Part shown: piece after piece, positions 34,943 to 44,204 of the stretch
Layout of the letters: each line of letters starts with the position of its first letter
Numbering within the stretch: position 1 is the first letter of the stretch
From: Desulfogranum marinum
GTDB taxonomy: Bacteria > Desulfobacterota > Desulfobulbia > Desulfobulbales > Desulfobulbaceae
Assembly (NCBI RefSeq): GCF_016918565.1
Contig: NZ_JAFFQD010000039.1
Location: forward strand, 1-49,863
DNA length: 49,863 nucleotides
Direction: 5' to 3'
Program-made: the position numbers and the translations under genes
The notes under the pieces: model-generated
Seen by the model: only the letters and a program-made list of their open reading frames with translations
Told to the model about the DNA's origin: nothing
The model's database searches: none

Positions 34943-36010
34943 ATGATCAAAAGCAGGAAAATTTCCACAACAGTGATTGGGGTCGCAACGATTTTTCTCA
35001 GTGCTTTCGCACTTGGCGGCTGTGGTTTTAAGGATAAGCCCGTGCCTCCCCAGCAGGTTCTACCACGGCCGGTGACCGATCTGCGCCACCAGCTGAGTGA
35101 AAAAGGGGTCACTCTCTATTGGAGCTACCCTGTTGAAACAGTTACCGGGGAAGATTTGGACGATATCTCTGAATTTGTCATGTTTCGTGCTGTGGTTCCG
35201 GTGGATAGCTATTGTGAGACCTGTCCTGTTCCGTTCGGATCTCCTATTTCACTTCCAGGTGGAGCCCTGCCTGATGAGGGAAAGAAAACCGCAAGTTACC
35301 AGGCAACCCTGTTACGACCGGGCAACCTTTATTTTTTCAAGGTCCGTAGTAAATCCGGTTGGTGGGCTGAATCTGCTGATTCCAACACGGTTCGTTTTTT
35401 GTGGAACACTCCTGCGCTTGCTCCCGAAGGGCTGAGCGTTACCGCTGGTGATAAGAGCAATGCCCTGCAATGGCAGCCTGTAAAGAGCCACCTGGATGGT
35501 ACCACCCTGAAAGAGGCTGTGAAATACCAGGTGTTGCGAAGCCTTGGCGGTGGTCCTTTTCAACCTGTTGGTGATTTGCTTGATGGAACCGAGTATGTGG
35601 ATACGGATGTGACCAACAACCGTAAATATTTTTACCAGGTTCAGACTATCAGTATATATCCACAAGGGGCTGTCGGCGGCGGAGTGAGTAACAATGTAGC
35701 GGCAACACCACTGGATAAAACTCCACCAGCCGTTCCGAATGATGTGCGGGGAATTAAGACCGGGGCCGGCCTGAAGATATTCTGGTCGCCGGTAGAGGAA
35801 AGCGATCTTAAGGGGTACCGTGTCTACAGAAGGCTGCCAGGTGATGATGCCCCTCAATTGGTAGGCGAAGTGTTGCTGCCGTATACTATGTTTATCGATC
35901 GGGAGCCTCCGGCAACTGCTGCCAGGATCTATTATTCCGTATCGAGCATTGATAAACGGACACCGGCGAATGAAAGTACCAGTTCGCCTGAGGTTATGAT
36001 CAAGAACTGA
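34943..36010 (+). CDS. Fibronectin type III domain lipoprotein
   Basis: A 355-residue predicted lipoprotein. The ATG at 34943 begins a signal MIKSRKISTTVIGVATIFLS with lipobox-like LGGC near residue 27. Three fibronectin type III-like beta-sandwich repeats follow, recognisable by GVTLYWSYPVE, SNALQWQPVK and GLKIFWSPVEESDLKGYRVY with the usual Y/W pattern and turns. Proline-rich linkers separate them. Such a gene sits after argH in several Desulfobacterota and Geobacter-type clusters; its role is unknown, and it probably acts at the periplasmic face of the outer membrane. A MITE-like element begins 12 bases after the stop. Confidence 0.8.
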   Translation: MIKSRKISTTVIGVATIFLSAFALGGCGFKDKPVPPQQVLPRPVTDLRHQLSEKGVTLYWSYPVETVTGEDLDDISEFVMFRAVVPVDSYCETCPVPFGSPISLPGGALPDEGKKTASYQATLLRPGNLYFFKVRSKSGWWAESADSNTVRFLWNTPALAPEGLSVTAGDKSNALQWQPVKSHLDGTTLKEAVKYQVLRSLGGGPFQPVGDLLDGTEYVDTDVTNNRKYFYQVQTISIYPQGAVGGGVSNNVAATPLDKTPPAVPNDVRGIKTGAGLKIFWSPVEESDLKGYRVYRRLPGDDAPQLVGEVLLPYTMFIDREPPATAARIYYSVSSIDKRTPANESTSSPEVMIKN

Positions 36011-36313
36011 GTTATTTGCCGCTAGCCCGGATTTCTCATCAGTTCAGGCGGTGCCAGGTTCAAAGTTTTTGGTAGTGAATCATAGTAGGCTATCGGAGTC
36101 TACGCTTACCTTTTACTGCCAAAATACTGAAGAAGATGGTACCGCATGGACTGACCTTTGGTGAACATTGTGAAAATTAACAACTCCATACAATTGCATT
36201 CAACATATTGAAATTGTTTGCAATTAGAAAATAGGCACAATGTTCATGAGAAATTCGGGCTAGGTTAATTATTGGCCATGTAGCAGCCGGTTATGTAGGG
36301 AGCATTGTACATT
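36011..36313. other. Intergenic gap occupied by MITE-like element
   Basis: The 303 bases between the lipoprotein gene and dapF hold no gene. Nearly all is the inverted-repeat element at 36022-36263. In comparable gene clusters of related bacteria, lysA (diaminopimelate decarboxylase) often lies here; no trace of it is seen. Confidence 0.55.
36022..36263. repeat. MITE-like element with 18-bp terminal inverted repeats
   Basis: The ends ctagcccggatttctcat (36022-36039) and the inverse of 36246-36263 match at 17 of 18 positions. The 242-base element has no coding capacity and is AT-rich inside. Its inner core atcggagtctacgcttacct (36092-36111) recurs with one change at 2221-2240, and its right end recurs at 2399-2414, so at least two family members are in the window. 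A third relic is at 4553-4582. No transposase gene for it is present, so movement would be in trans. Confidence 0.7.
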
Positions 36314-37159
36314 GTGAAGAAGAAGCTACCAGTTATTCCATTTGTGAAAATGAGTGGGGCCGGGAATGATTTCATCATTATTGACCATCGTAATGCCTTG
36401 CTCTCCATGGATGAGGCGGGGAAGTTTGCTCGCCTTGTTTGCCGGCGTCGTTTTTCTGTGGGTGCAGATGGCCTTTTTTTGATAGAAGACTCAGATGTTG
36501 CCGATTTTAAATGGCATTTTTTCAATGCCGACGGATCGCTGGCAGAGATGTGTGGTAACGGTGCAAGATGTGTGGCCCGATTTGCCTATATGCACGGTAT
36601 TGCCTCGGCTAATATGCGGTTTGAAACTTTGGCCGGTATCGTTGAGGCGCGAGTTGCAGACGTAAATGTGACCATTAAAATGCCTCAGCCGCATTCTTTG
36701 CAGCTTTCCACTCAACTGGCTGTGGGGGATGACGGCACCATTGAAATTCATTTCCTTGATACCGGGGTTCCACATGTGGTTTGTTTTGTTGACGACGTTG
36801 ACAAGGTCGACGTGAAGGCTATGGGTCGTGCAATTCGTTATCACGACGATTTTCAACCGGCTGGAACCAATGTGAACTTTGTCTCCCTTGCAGGCGGTGG
36901 TTTGAAGGTAAGAACATATGAGCGAGGAGTGGAAGATGAGACCCTGGCTTGCGGCACAGGAGCAACCGCCAGTGCCATTGTCGCCTCTTTACTGAATATG
37001 ACGGCGTCTCCTGTAGAGATTATGACCACTGGTAATAACCAGCTCAAAATCAGCTTTGATGCGCAGGGGGAAGGGGGCATAGACAATGTTTTGCTCAAAG
37101 GGCCGGCCCATGTCATTTATAAAGGAGAGTTATCTCCGGAAGCCCTGGAAGAATTATAG
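36314..37159 (+). CDS. dapF: Diaminopimelate epimerase
   Basis: DapF converts LL- to meso-diaminopimelate for lysine and peptidoglycan. The GTG at 36314 is used: AGGGAG at 36297-36302 is 11 bases upstream and it leaves a short lead to the conserved VKMSGAGNDFIIIDHRN. The two catalytic cysteines are in EMCGNGARCVARF (about residue 77) and LACGTGATASAIV (about residue 218). DTGVPHVV and PAGTNVNFV are also typical. At 281 residues it is of normal length. TTG codons at 36305 and 36312 are possible alternative starts. The upstream MITE-like element may replace or carry its promoter. Confidence 0.93.
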   Translation: MKKKLPVIPFVKMSGAGNDFIIIDHRNALLSMDEAGKFARLVCRRRFSVGADGLFLIEDSDVADFKWHFFNADGSLAEMCGNGARCVARFAYMHGIASANMRFETLAGIVEARVADVNVTIKMPQPHSLQLSTQLAVGDDGTIEIHFLDTGVPHVVCFVDDVDKVDVKAMGRAIRYHDDFQPAGTNVNFVSLAGGGLKVRTYERGVEDETLACGTGATASAIVASLLNMTASPVEIMTTGNNQLKISFDAQGEGGIDNVLLKGPAHVIYKGELSPEALEEL

Positions 37160-37293
37160 GATATTTTGCGGTAACGTTGCTTGAGCGAAGTTATCCCGGG
37201 ATCTGTCAGTGAGTAAAGATCAGGCCGATAGAGATGGAATTAAGATAGTATGGCATGCTCAAACAGTGAAGAGTTTGCTATAAGGAGAAGGAA

Positions 37294-38178
37294 ATGGGTA
37301 GGATACAAGGTGCGATAACAGCAATGATCACCCCTATGCTCAATGGTGAGATCGATGAGCAGGGGATGATTGATTTTATTGAATTTCAGATTGAAAACGG
37401 CATTCATGGCCTGGTTCCCTGCGGCACGACAGGAGAATCTGCAACCCTCGGGTTTGCAGAGCATAAACGTGTCATCGAGCTGACGGTTAAAGCCGTCAAT
37501 GGACGGGTACCGGTTATTGCCGGAACAGGAGCAAACAATACGCTGGAGGCAATAGAGTTGACCGCCTCGGCAAAGGAAAGCGGCGCTGATGCTGTGTTGT
37601 CTGTTGTGCCCTACTATAACAAGCCCAGCCAGGAAGGCCTTTATCAGCATTTCAAAACAATACTTGACGCAGTCGATATTCCGACGATTCTCTATAACGT
37701 TCCGGGAAGGACCGTTACCAATATGCTTCCGGAAACGGTTGCCCGGCTGGCGCAGCTGCCCAATGTAATCGGCATAAAGGAGGCTTGCGGCTGTCTTAAT
37801 CAGATTAGCCAGGTAATACAGCGTTGTCCCAAAGATTTTGCCGTCCTTTCAGGTGATGATTTCACAGCCATGCCAACAGCGCTTATCGGTGGTAAAGGGG
37901 TTATTTCCGTTGTTTCCAATCTCCAGCCCAAAAAGACTGCAGCCATGATGGAAGCGGCGCTTGGGGGCGACCTGCAAACAGCCAATGCCCTGCACTACGA
38001 GCTGTTTTCTTTGATGGGAGCCATGTTTTGTTATCCCAGCCCTGCGCCGGCGAAAAGAGGCCTGCATCTCATGGGACAAATTCAGTCACCGGAAGTCCGG
38101 TTGCCGATGACGGAAATTGATCAACCAGCAGAAGAACAACTGACCAAGTGTATGCGTGAGTGTCAACTTCTCTCATAG
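37294..38178 (+). CDS. dapA: 4-hydroxy-tetrahydrodipicolinate synthase
   Basis: DapA condenses pyruvate with aspartate semialdehyde, the first committed step to lysine and diaminopimelate. The 294-residue TIM-barrel enzyme has GLVPCGTTGESATL (Thr-Thr for the catalytic triad), GTGANNTLEAIELT, the catalytic Tyr in ILYNVPGRT near residue 134, the Schiff-base Lys in VIGIKEACG near residue 162, and LSGDDFTAMP. AAGGAG precedes the ATG at 37294. It is followed by dapB after 36 bases, in the expected order. Confidence 0.96.
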   Translation: MGRIQGAITAMITPMLNGEIDEQGMIDFIEFQIENGIHGLVPCGTTGESATLGFAEHKRVIELTVKAVNGRVPVIAGTGANNTLEAIELTASAKESGADAVLSVVPYYNKPSQEGLYQHFKTILDAVDIPTILYNVPGRTVTNMLPETVARLAQLPNVIGIKEACGCLNQISQVIQRCPKDFAVLSGDDFTAMPTALIGGKGVISVVSNLQPKKTAAMMEAALGGDLQTANALHYELFSLMGAMFCYPSPAPAKRGLHLMGQIQSPEVRLPMTEIDQPAEEQLTKCMRECQLLS

Positions 38179-38214
38179 AATATCACTCAAGGCTTGCACA
38201 AGGATAGATACATT

Positions 38215-39027
38215 ATGACAAAAGTAATTGTTGCCGGTGCCGGCGGCAGGATGGGACAGCGAATATCGCAGATGGTTCTCCAGCAGGAGGGCCTGGAACT
38301 GGCAGCTGCTTTTGAACATCCTGATAGCTCCGTACTTGGCGAAGACGTAGGCATTATAGGCGGGTTTGGTACTACCGGAGTGATCATTGCTCCAGGTTTG
38401 GAATCGGTAATCGAATCAGGAGATGTGATTATTGATTTCACCTTCCATGAGGCAACCATGGCGTTTGCCGAAATTGCTGCTGCGCATGGAAAGGCTATGG
38501 TCATCGGTACTACCGGTCTTAACCAGGAACAACTGACGACCCTTTCCGGATTAGCTGGGGAAAATTTCCCCTGTGTCCATTCGCCTAATATGGCTGTTGG
38601 GGTGAACGTTCTTTTCAAGTTGGTGGAGAAGGCTGCATCCGTTTTAGGAGAAGCATATGATGTGGAGATTGTTGAGGCGCACCATCGTATGAAAAAGGAT
38701 GCTCCATCAGGAACGGCTTTGAAACTCGGCGAAATGGCTGCTTTAGCCCTTGGCAGGGACCTGGACGATGTCGGGGTAATGGAGCGTAACGGTATTATCG
38801 GTGAACGAACCGACCAGGAAATTGGTATCCAGACCATCCGTGGCGGCGATATTGTGGGCGAGCACACTGTATATTTTGCGGGCGTTGGCGAAAGAATTGA
38901 AATTAGTCATCGGGCCACTAATCGTGATAATTTCGCCAGAGGGGCAGTTTTAGCCGCTGCCTGGATAAACGGTAAGGCGAACGGGATGTACACAATGTTC
39001 GATGTACTGGATCTGGATAATTTTTAA
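38215..39027 (+). CDS. dapB: 4-hydroxy-tetrahydrodipicolinate reductase
   Basis: DapB reduces the DapA product with NAD(P)H. The ATG at 38215 gives the standard opening MTKVIVAGAGGRMGQRISQM with the nucleotide-binding GxGGRMG; AAGGAT lies upstream. DFTFHEATM, IGTTGLNQEQL, SPNMAVGVNVLFKLVEKAA, the catalytic EAHHRMKKDAPSGTAL near residue 160, and IGIQTIRGGDIVGEHTVYF follow. The 270-residue length is normal. An upstream in-frame ATG (38194) would add seven residues before the Rossmann strand and is less likely. Confidence 0.96.
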   Translation: MTKVIVAGAGGRMGQRISQMVLQQEGLELAAAFEHPDSSVLGEDVGIIGGFGTTGVIIAPGLESVIESGDVIIDFTFHEATMAFAEIAAAHGKAMVIGTTGLNQEQLTTLSGLAGENFPCVHSPNMAVGVNVLFKLVEKAASVLGEAYDVEIVEAHHRMKKDAPSGTALKLGEMAALALGRDLDDVGVMERNGIIGERTDQEIGIQTIRGGDIVGEHTVYFAGVGERIEISHRATNRDNFARGAVLAAAWINGKANGMYTMFDVLDLDNF

Positions 39028-39074
39028 TCTCAGATCACTACAGAGGAAATTCTTGAGCTCCATATTCAATCATC

Positions 39075-39620
39075 GTGCAGTCGCCTTTTCCTGATCGGCC
39101 CCATCAATTTTGTGTGAGCCTTGGCTCAAACCTTGGTGATTCGCTGCACATTGTTTTATGTGCGTGGAGGCGACTGAGCGAGAAGCCCTCAATCGGGGCA
39201 GGCAGGCTTTCCAGCCCCTACCGTACCAAACCGGTGGGGATGGTAAGCGATAATCAGTTTATCAACGCTGCTGCAGTGGGGTGGACATCGCTGGAACCAG
39301 AGGTATTATTGCTCCATCTGCAGGGTATTGAGCACGATTTCGGCAGAGTGAGGTCCACAGATCAGTCTGGCTATCAGGATCGCACCCTTGATCTTGATTT
39401 ATTGCTGTATGATGATTTGGTCCTCAATCTCCCTTTGCTCGTTGTCCCGCATCCCGAAATGAATCATCGTCTATTTGTGCTGCAACCGCTGGCGGAAATA
39501 GCTGCTTCCCTCCATCATCCAGTATCAGGGAAAACCATAATGCAACAACTGGAAAATTGCCTTCGGAAAACTGATGGTGAGTCGGGCATTGAAAAGCTGA
39601 CCTGGCCCAATTATGGGTGA
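39075..39620 (+). CDS. folK: 2-amino-4-hydroxy-6-hydroxymethyldihydropteridine pyrophosphokinase
   Basis: FolK transfers pyrophosphate from ATP to the pterin in folate synthesis. In 181 residues, VSLGSNLGD is the opening strand and loop, YRTKPVGMVSDNQFINAA is the pterin-binding block, LQGIEHDFGRVRSTDQSGYQ is near the active site, and DRTLDLDLLLYDDLVL carries the metal-binding aspartates. PHPEMNHRLFVLQPLAEIA is the family C-terminal signature. Initiation is uncertain: GTG at 39075 fits the frame, but its ribosome-binding site is weak. It is the last gene of the arg-dap run. Confidence 0.92.
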   Translation: MQSPFPDRPHQFCVSLGSNLGDSLHIVLCAWRRLSEKPSIGAGRLSSPYRTKPVGMVSDNQFINAAAVGWTSLEPEVLLLHLQGIEHDFGRVRSTDQSGYQDRTLDLDLLLYDDLVLNLPLLVVPHPEMNHRLFVLQPLAEIAASLHHPVSGKTIMQQLENCLRKTDGESGIEKLTWPNYG

Positions 39621-39717
39621 ATGTGATAATTTTCTTTGCTTTGCCTGGGTTGCATTTGTTTGCGCTGCGCTGGTAAGAATGTTCGACAACGGTTTTTACT
39701 GAGTGGAAAGGATTTGA

Positions 39718-39746
39718 TTAGACTTTTGTCGGTCCACGGCTATAAT
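39718..39746 (+). promoter_or_regulatory. Promoter before YHS protein/transaldolase
   Basis: A perfect -10 TATAAT at 39741-39746 is preceded, 17 bases away, by TTAGAC, a weak -35. Transcription would start about 35-40 bases before the ATG at 39792. Confidence 0.5.
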
Positions 39747-39791
39747 ACTGTCATGTTGAAATGTGCAACAGCAAAAAAAAACGTAAGATAA

Positions 39792-40061
39792 ATGACTCCT
39801 TTTCGCCTCCTGATACTCGCCGCTCTTTTTTATATCGGCTACCGTCTGCTGCGCAGCTTATTGCTGGAGCAGTTTAAAAAAAAATCATCTCAAGAGAAAA
39901 AAGACTCTCAAGTACAAGATGTACTGGTAGAGGACCCTGTCTGTCATACCCTGATCCCTAAAAAACAGGCTATCCGTCTGCGGAAAGATGGGCATACATA
40001 TTATTTTTGCAGCGAGAAATGCTGCGATTTATTTACAGAAAATTCGGAGGAAAAAGAATGA
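39792..40061 (+). CDS. Membrane-anchored YHS-type (PP0621-like) metal-binding protein
   Basis: An 89-residue protein with one N-terminal membrane segment ([20 protein letters not shown]), a charged Lys/Glu/Ser linker, and a small cysteine domain [20 protein letters not shown] ending [12 protein letters not shown]. This is the YHS/TRASH-like pattern DPVC[10 protein letters not shown], a likely metal site. The role is unknown; related domains accompany metal transport or sensing. The stop overlaps the transaldolase start (ATGA), so translation is coupled. The protein probably faces the cytoplasm or periplasm as a tethered domain; topology cannot be decided. Confidence 0.8.
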   Translation: MTPFRLLILAALFYIGYRLLRSLLLEQFKKKSSQEKKDSQVQDVLVEDPVCHTLIPKKQAIRLRKDGHTYYFCSEKCCDLFTENSEEKE

Positions 40062-40702
40062 AGTTTTTTATAGATACCGCCAACATTGACGAGATTAAAA
40101 AAGGTCTCGAAATAGGCATGGTTGACGGTGTAACCACCAATCCATCCCTTGTCTCAAAGGAACAGCGCCCATTTAATGACATACTCAAAGATATTTGCGC
40201 TATTGTCGATGGTCCGGTAAGTGCGGAAGTGGTGAGCTTGGATGCTGACGGCATGGTTGCAGAGGCCCGCGAACTTGTCAAAATAAGCGACAATATCGTT
40301 ATCAAGGTACCAATGATTGAGGAAGGCCTAAAAGCGGTTAAACGTTTGGCAGCCGAAGACATTAAAACAAATGTTACCTTGATCTTTTCTTCTACCCAGG
40401 CATTGCTTGCAGCCAAGGCCGGTGCTACCTATGTCAGCCCGTTTGTTGGTCGGCTTGATGATATTTCCATTAATGGTTTGGAACTTGTTGCCGATATAAT
40501 GAGTATATATCGCAATTATGGGTACGCAACCGAGGTTATTGTAGCCTCTGTGCGCTCCCCGATGCATGTATCGGACTCTGCCCTGGTTGGTGCAGACATT
40601 GCTACCATTCCATACAAGGTAATTGCTCAGTTGGCAAAACATCCTTTGACCGATAGAGGCATGGAACAATTTCTTTCAGACTGGGAAAAACGCCAGAAAT
40701 AA
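40058..40702 (+). CDS. fsa: Fructose-6-phosphate aldolase/transaldolase-like protein
   Basis: A 214-residue class I aldolase of the short transaldolase (MipB/TalC) group. The start [20 protein letters not shown] is the family opening. It is followed by [31 protein letters not shown] with the Schiff-base Lys near residue 84, [32 protein letters not shown] and [12 protein letters not shown]. Such proteins act as transaldolase or fructose-6-phosphate aldolase; the sequence alone does not decide which. GGAGG precedes the ATG at 40058. It is cotranscribed with the YHS-type gene. Confidence 0.93.
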   Translation: MKFFIDTANIDEIKKGLEIGMVDGVTTNPSLVSKEQRPFNDILKDICAIVDGPVSAEVVSLDADGMVAEARELVKISDNIVIKVPMIEEGLKAVKRLAAEDIKTNVTLIFSSTQALLAAKAGATYVSPFVGRLDDISINGLELVADIMSIYRNYGYATEVIVASVRSPMHVSDSALVGADIATIPYKVIAQLAKHPLTDRGMEQFLSDWEKRQK

Positions 40703-40715
40703 CTTCGGGTAATCT

Positions 40716-41399
40716 ATGGAGAAAATCCTTTTCGCGTCGTTGGTGCTGATACTGGCTGTTTTGCCGGTATCAGCAGATGCAGCGCTGTATACCTATGTTG
40801 ACGAACAGGGTGTGGCCCATTACACTAATGTTCCCGCCGATGGCAGAACGAGGCTGAAAACCGGTACTCCTGTTCAGTCCATTCGGCAGAAACCAAAGAA
40901 GGTATTTTCCAGCAGATTACACAGCTATCCGGCGCTTGTTGCTCAGCAGCGCAATATTTCCTCCCATTCCCTGCATCAACATATTAACCGTGCAGCGGCC
41001 ACCTATAAAGTCGACCCCTCCTTAATTAGAGCCATCATTAAAACAGAATCAAACTTCAATCCACTGGCCATTTCCTCTCAAGGTGCACAGGGATTGATGC
41101 AGTTGATGCCTGGCACGGCAAAAGATCTGGATGTTGCAGATCCCTTTGATGTTCGTCAGAATATTGATGGTGGAACTCGCTACTTCCGGCGCATGCTCGA
41201 TTGTTATCATGGAAACGTCGAATTAAGCCTGGCCGCATATAATGCAGGACCAGGTCGCGTGAAACCATTCGGAAAAATTCCACGCATTCCGGAAACAGTG
41301 GCATATGTGGCAAAGGTCATGCGCTATTACGAAGCGTATAAAAAAGGTTTTTCACGATTGACGAGTGTTAATATCCGTCGACTGGTAACAGTACGTTAA
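40716..41399 (+). CDS. Lytic transglycosylase (SLT domain) with DUF4124
   Basis: A 227-residue exported murein hydrolase. The signal peptide is [21 protein letters not shown] small DUF4124-like domain follows ([20 protein letters not shown]). The SLT domain covers about residues 85-205, with the catalytic Glu in [50 protein letters not shown] and [14 protein letters not shown]. It cleaves peptidoglycan to anhydromuropeptides in the periplasm. It starts 13 bases after the transaldolase stop. It looks complete. Confidence 0.93.
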   Translation: MEKILFASLVLILAVLPVSADAALYTYVDEQGVAHYTNVPADGRTRLKTGTPVQSIRQKPKKVFSSRLHSYPALVAQQRNISSHSLHQHINRAAATYKVDPSLIRAIIKTESNFNPLAISSQGAQGLMQLMPGTAKDLDVADPFDVRQNIDGGTRYFRRMLDCYHGNVELSLAAYNAGPGRVKPFGKIPRIPETVAYVAKVMRYYEAYKKGFSRLTSVNIRRLVTVR

Positions 41400-41502
41400 T
41401 ATTATCAGGTAATACCTTTTGTTCGTAAAAAAATCGGTCTACTCACTTCCAGGCCAAGCAAAGCTTGACTTTGGCAATGGAGGTGAAAAGAGGCTGCCCT
41501 GG

Positions 41503-42219
41503 TTATCCCCAAACCATTAACGCTCCCATCATCAACAGAAACACGTATATACATATAAGGTAGGCCCTGCGGTTGATCTTGTCGGTAAGACGGGAACCGA
41601 TCGCCGTCCCCAGCAGTACCAGTGGCATCGTGACTGTGCAATACTTCAAGGTTAACAGTGTTGTCATCCCGCTGAGTGCGTGTACGATCATGGTGAAAAC
41701 AGCATTAAAAACAAAAAATCCTGTCAGGGTTGCTTTTATTTCATTTTTCTTCCAGTCGGTCAATGTCGTGTAGATAATGGCAGGTGGACCGCCGGCGCTT
41801 AATAAAGCAGTGATAAAGCCAGTGCAAAATCCTGCTGCATAGCCGATAAATAACGGCATCTTTACTGGCTTGGGATGGGCTGCCAGATTATAGACACTGT
41901 AGGCAATGAGCAAAATGCCGAGAAAGGTTCGAATAAGATCAGGGTTGACCAGCGTAAGACATTGAGAACCAAGTAGCACTCCAGGTATTGAGCCGACAAG
42001 CAAGGGCAGTATCTTTTTTGAGTCCAGAAAAGAACGTAATGTGTAAGCCAGATAACTGGTTATGATGACACCATTTAAGATGACCAGTGGTACTGCTGTT
42101 TTCACATCTATGATCAGGCAGAGAAGCGGGATGGCTACCAGACCTGCGCCAAATCCTGTTATACCCTGAACAAATCCAGCAACAAGAAAAATCAGTCCGG
42201 CAATGACAAAAGAACCCAT
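41503..42219 (-). CDS. TSUP (TauE/SafE) family sulfite/anion exporter-like protein
   Basis: A 238-residue membrane protein with about seven to eight hydrophobic segments. The ATG at 42219 is chosen since AGGTCAA precedes it; an upstream TTG would add eight residues. Family motifs are LVAGFVQGITGFGAGLVAIP near the start and AAGFCTGFITALLSAGGPPAIIY in the second half, which mirror each other. TSUP proteins move sulfite, sulfonates or organic acids across the inner membrane; the substrate is not evident. It faces the lytic transglycosylase gene tail to tail, about 100 bases apart. Confidence 0.88.
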   Translation of the reverse strand: MGSFVIAGLIFLVAGFVQGITGFGAGLVAIPLLCLIIDVKTAVPLVILNGVIITSYLAYTLRSFLDSKKILPLLVGSIPGVLLGSQCLTLVNPDLIRTFLGILLIAYSVYNLAAHPKPVKMPLFIGYAAGFCTGFITALLSAGGPPAIIYTTLTDWKKNEIKATLTGFFVFNAVFTMIVHALSGMTTLLTLKYCTVTMPLVLLGTAIGSRLTDKINRRAYLICIYVFLLMMGALMVWG

Positions 42220-42505
42220 TACTTGACCTGTAAACAGGGGCAACGGTTGACTGGAGAAGAGGGAGCAGCTGCTCGTTCAAAAAAAAGGCTATTATGCGTG
42301 TCAGACGTCATCGGTGCAATAGAATCCATACGATTGTAAAAGGCACTCTGTTTGTGCCTGTATTTGTTTTTTTGTTGGCGGAATATTGGTCATCGCTTCA
42401 CATTCACTGCCAGCGTGATATCGTGAACTGTAAGGGCACATGTTTGAGTGTAGCGTCATGTAACACTGTTTTTTACGAGTAGAGAGATAAGGTATTAAGA
42501 GCAAC

Positions 42506-42853
42506 ATGGTTCAATCACACCTCAGAAGTAGATCAAGACGGAAAGCCTACCGTTTTTCAGGAGACAGATTACCTGTGCAGTATAGGACAAGGTTCGATGA
42601 TGGCGAAGCAGTGTTGCGCGACATCTCAACCTCTGGCTGCGCTCTTTCCTCTGTAAGCGTGCCGGTTGTCTTGCGCGAAAAGGTTTTGGTAATGCTTACT
42701 CTTCCCGAAGAAAAAGAAAAAATTGAGGCAACGGGGATCGTCACTCGCGTGGACGCCGATACTTTCGCGGTGGCTTTTACATTGATAGAATCAGCTACTG
42801 TCAAGCTTATCCAGACTTTCTTCTTTAAAACCCTCAGAAATAAAAAACGTTAA
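42506..42853 (+). CDS. PilZ domain protein (c-di-GMP receptor)
   Basis: A 115-residue single PilZ domain. The c-di-GMP-binding motifs are R-x3-R in RSRRKAYRF near residues 10-15 and DISTSGCAL (the D/N-x-S-x-x-G motif) near residue 40. TLPEEKEKIEATGIVTRVDA is the later barrel strand. Both arginines and the S-x-x-G turn are present, so ligand binding is likely. The protein is cytoplasmic. It lies 46 bases upstream of an EAL-HDOD gene, suggesting shared cyclic-di-GMP or surface-motility signalling. Confidence 0.85.
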   Translation: MVQSHLRSRSRRKAYRFSGDRLPVQYRTRFDDGEAVLRDISTSGCALSSVSVPVVLREKVLVMLTLPEEKEKIEATGIVTRVDADTFAVAFTLIESATVKLIQTFFFKTLRNKKR

Positions 42854-42899
42854 GCGAGCGAACCCAACTCGCAGAGAATACGAGGCCGGCAGGCATAGA

Positions 42900-44105
42900 A
42901 TGGAACAATATATCGCAAGACAGCCGATTTTTAATCTGCATAAAAAAGTGTATGCCTACGAATTATTGTACCGGGGCGCCAAGCATTATTCTTTAGATAA
43001 GGTGAGCGGCAATCGAGCCACAACAAGCTTGCTTTCCAGTGCGTTTTTGACCAGGGATATACAGGATATCTCGAGTTTTAAACCATGCTTCATCAATTTT
43101 ACACAAGACCTGCTGGAGAAAAAGCTACCAGAATCTTTTTCGAAAGAGAGCGTGGTAGTTGAAATTCTGGAAGATGTGGAGCCGACCCCACAGGTAGTGC
43201 AGGCCTGTCAGCAGTTGCACAACAAAGGCTATACCCTGGCATTGGATGATTTTGTGTATGACAGGAAATTTATACCGCTGTTACAACTTGCAGATATCGT
43301 AAAAATAGATTTCAGGCTTACCCCACACCAAACCATTTTACGTACCCTGAATATACTTGCCAGGTATAAGGTAAAACTCCTTGCAGAAAAGGTGGAGACT
43401 TTAGAAGAATTTGAGGCAGCAGCGAAACTTGGGTTTGTCTATTTTCAGGGATATTTTTTTTCCAAGCCCGAACAGATAAAGATCGAGGAACTCAGCACCA
43501 CTCAGATTACCCACCTGCGGTTGTTGGCGGAAGTAACCAAAAAAAGCACGACCATTGATAAACTGCACAATATAATTGCAAATGATATATCTGTGAGCTA
43601 CAAGCTGCTGCGATTTCTTAATTCCTCTTATTTTTATCGGTTGCAGGAAATTAAGTCGGTAAAGCAGGCTATAGCCTATCTTGGCATAAAAGAATTGCGC
43701 CATTTTGTTATGTTGGTCATCATTTCTGAAATGACAACGAGCAAACCAGGAGAGTTGGTGCGCCTTGGCTTGGTGCGGGCAAAATTTTGTGAATTATTGG
43801 GAGAAAACAGTGACCGCAGCATTGAGTCCTCTGAATTGTTTGTAGTTGGATTATTTTCCCTGCTTGATGCCATGTTGAATGCTCCAATGATAGAAATTAT
43901 GGACAGGCTTCCGGTGAGTAACGGTATAAAAGAAGCACTGCTTACTGACACTGGCCCCTATTGTATTTATTTAGAGCTCGTTAAAAATTACGAAAGAAAT
44001 AATGAAGCCCTTTTTGTCCCCTTGTTCGAAAGATTGGAGCTTGACCCGGAGAAAGTGAATACGTGTTATTTAACGGCAATAAAGTATGCTAACGGATTAC
44101 TGTGA
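42900..44105 (+). CDS. EAL-HDOD signalling protein (YuxH-like)
   Basis: A 401-residue two-domain regulator. The N-terminal EAL-like domain begins YIARQPIFNLHKKVYAYELL, where YELLYRG replaces the catalytic EAL motif. It has LALDDFVYD instead of DDFGTGYS and the end FVYFQGYFFSKPEQ, so hydrolysis of c-di-GMP is not expected. The C-terminal HDOD domain (about residues 205-401) has NDISVSYKLLRFLNSSYFYR, SVKQAIAYLGIKELRHFVML and VGLFSLLDAMLNAPM. Such proteins are thought to be signalling scaffolds. It follows the PilZ gene and stops about 100 bases before tRNA-Leu. Confidence 0.9.
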   Translation: MEQYIARQPIFNLHKKVYAYELLYRGAKHYSLDKVSGNRATTSLLSSAFLTRDIQDISSFKPCFINFTQDLLEKKLPESFSKESVVVEILEDVEPTPQVVQACQQLHNKGYTLALDDFVYDRKFIPLLQLADIVKIDFRLTPHQTILRTLNILARYKVKLLAEKVETLEEFEAAAKLGFVYFQGYFFSKPEQIKIEELSTTQITHLRLLAEVTKKSTTIDKLHNIIANDISVSYKLLRFLNSSYFYRLQEIKSVKQAIAYLGIKELRHFVMLVIISEMTTSKPGELVRLGLVRAKFCELLGENSDRSIESSELFVVGLFSLLDAMLNAPMIEIMDRLPVSNGIKEALLTDTGPYCIYLELVKNYERNNEALFVPLFERLELDPEKVNTCYLTAIKYANGLL

Positions 44106-44204
44106 GCCGTTTTGCCGTTCCAAGGGAAGTGTATATGGTTAGTATCAAACAAATTGCTTTGTTCTTGACTTAGAAGAGCAATTAAGGTAACTAGTTGAAT
44201 CCAT

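Noticed and set aside
42294-42482. Possible 62-residue protein with one hydrophobic stretch
   Set aside because: The ribosome-binding site is weak, there is no family resemblance, and the stretch is consistent with random AT-rich sequence.
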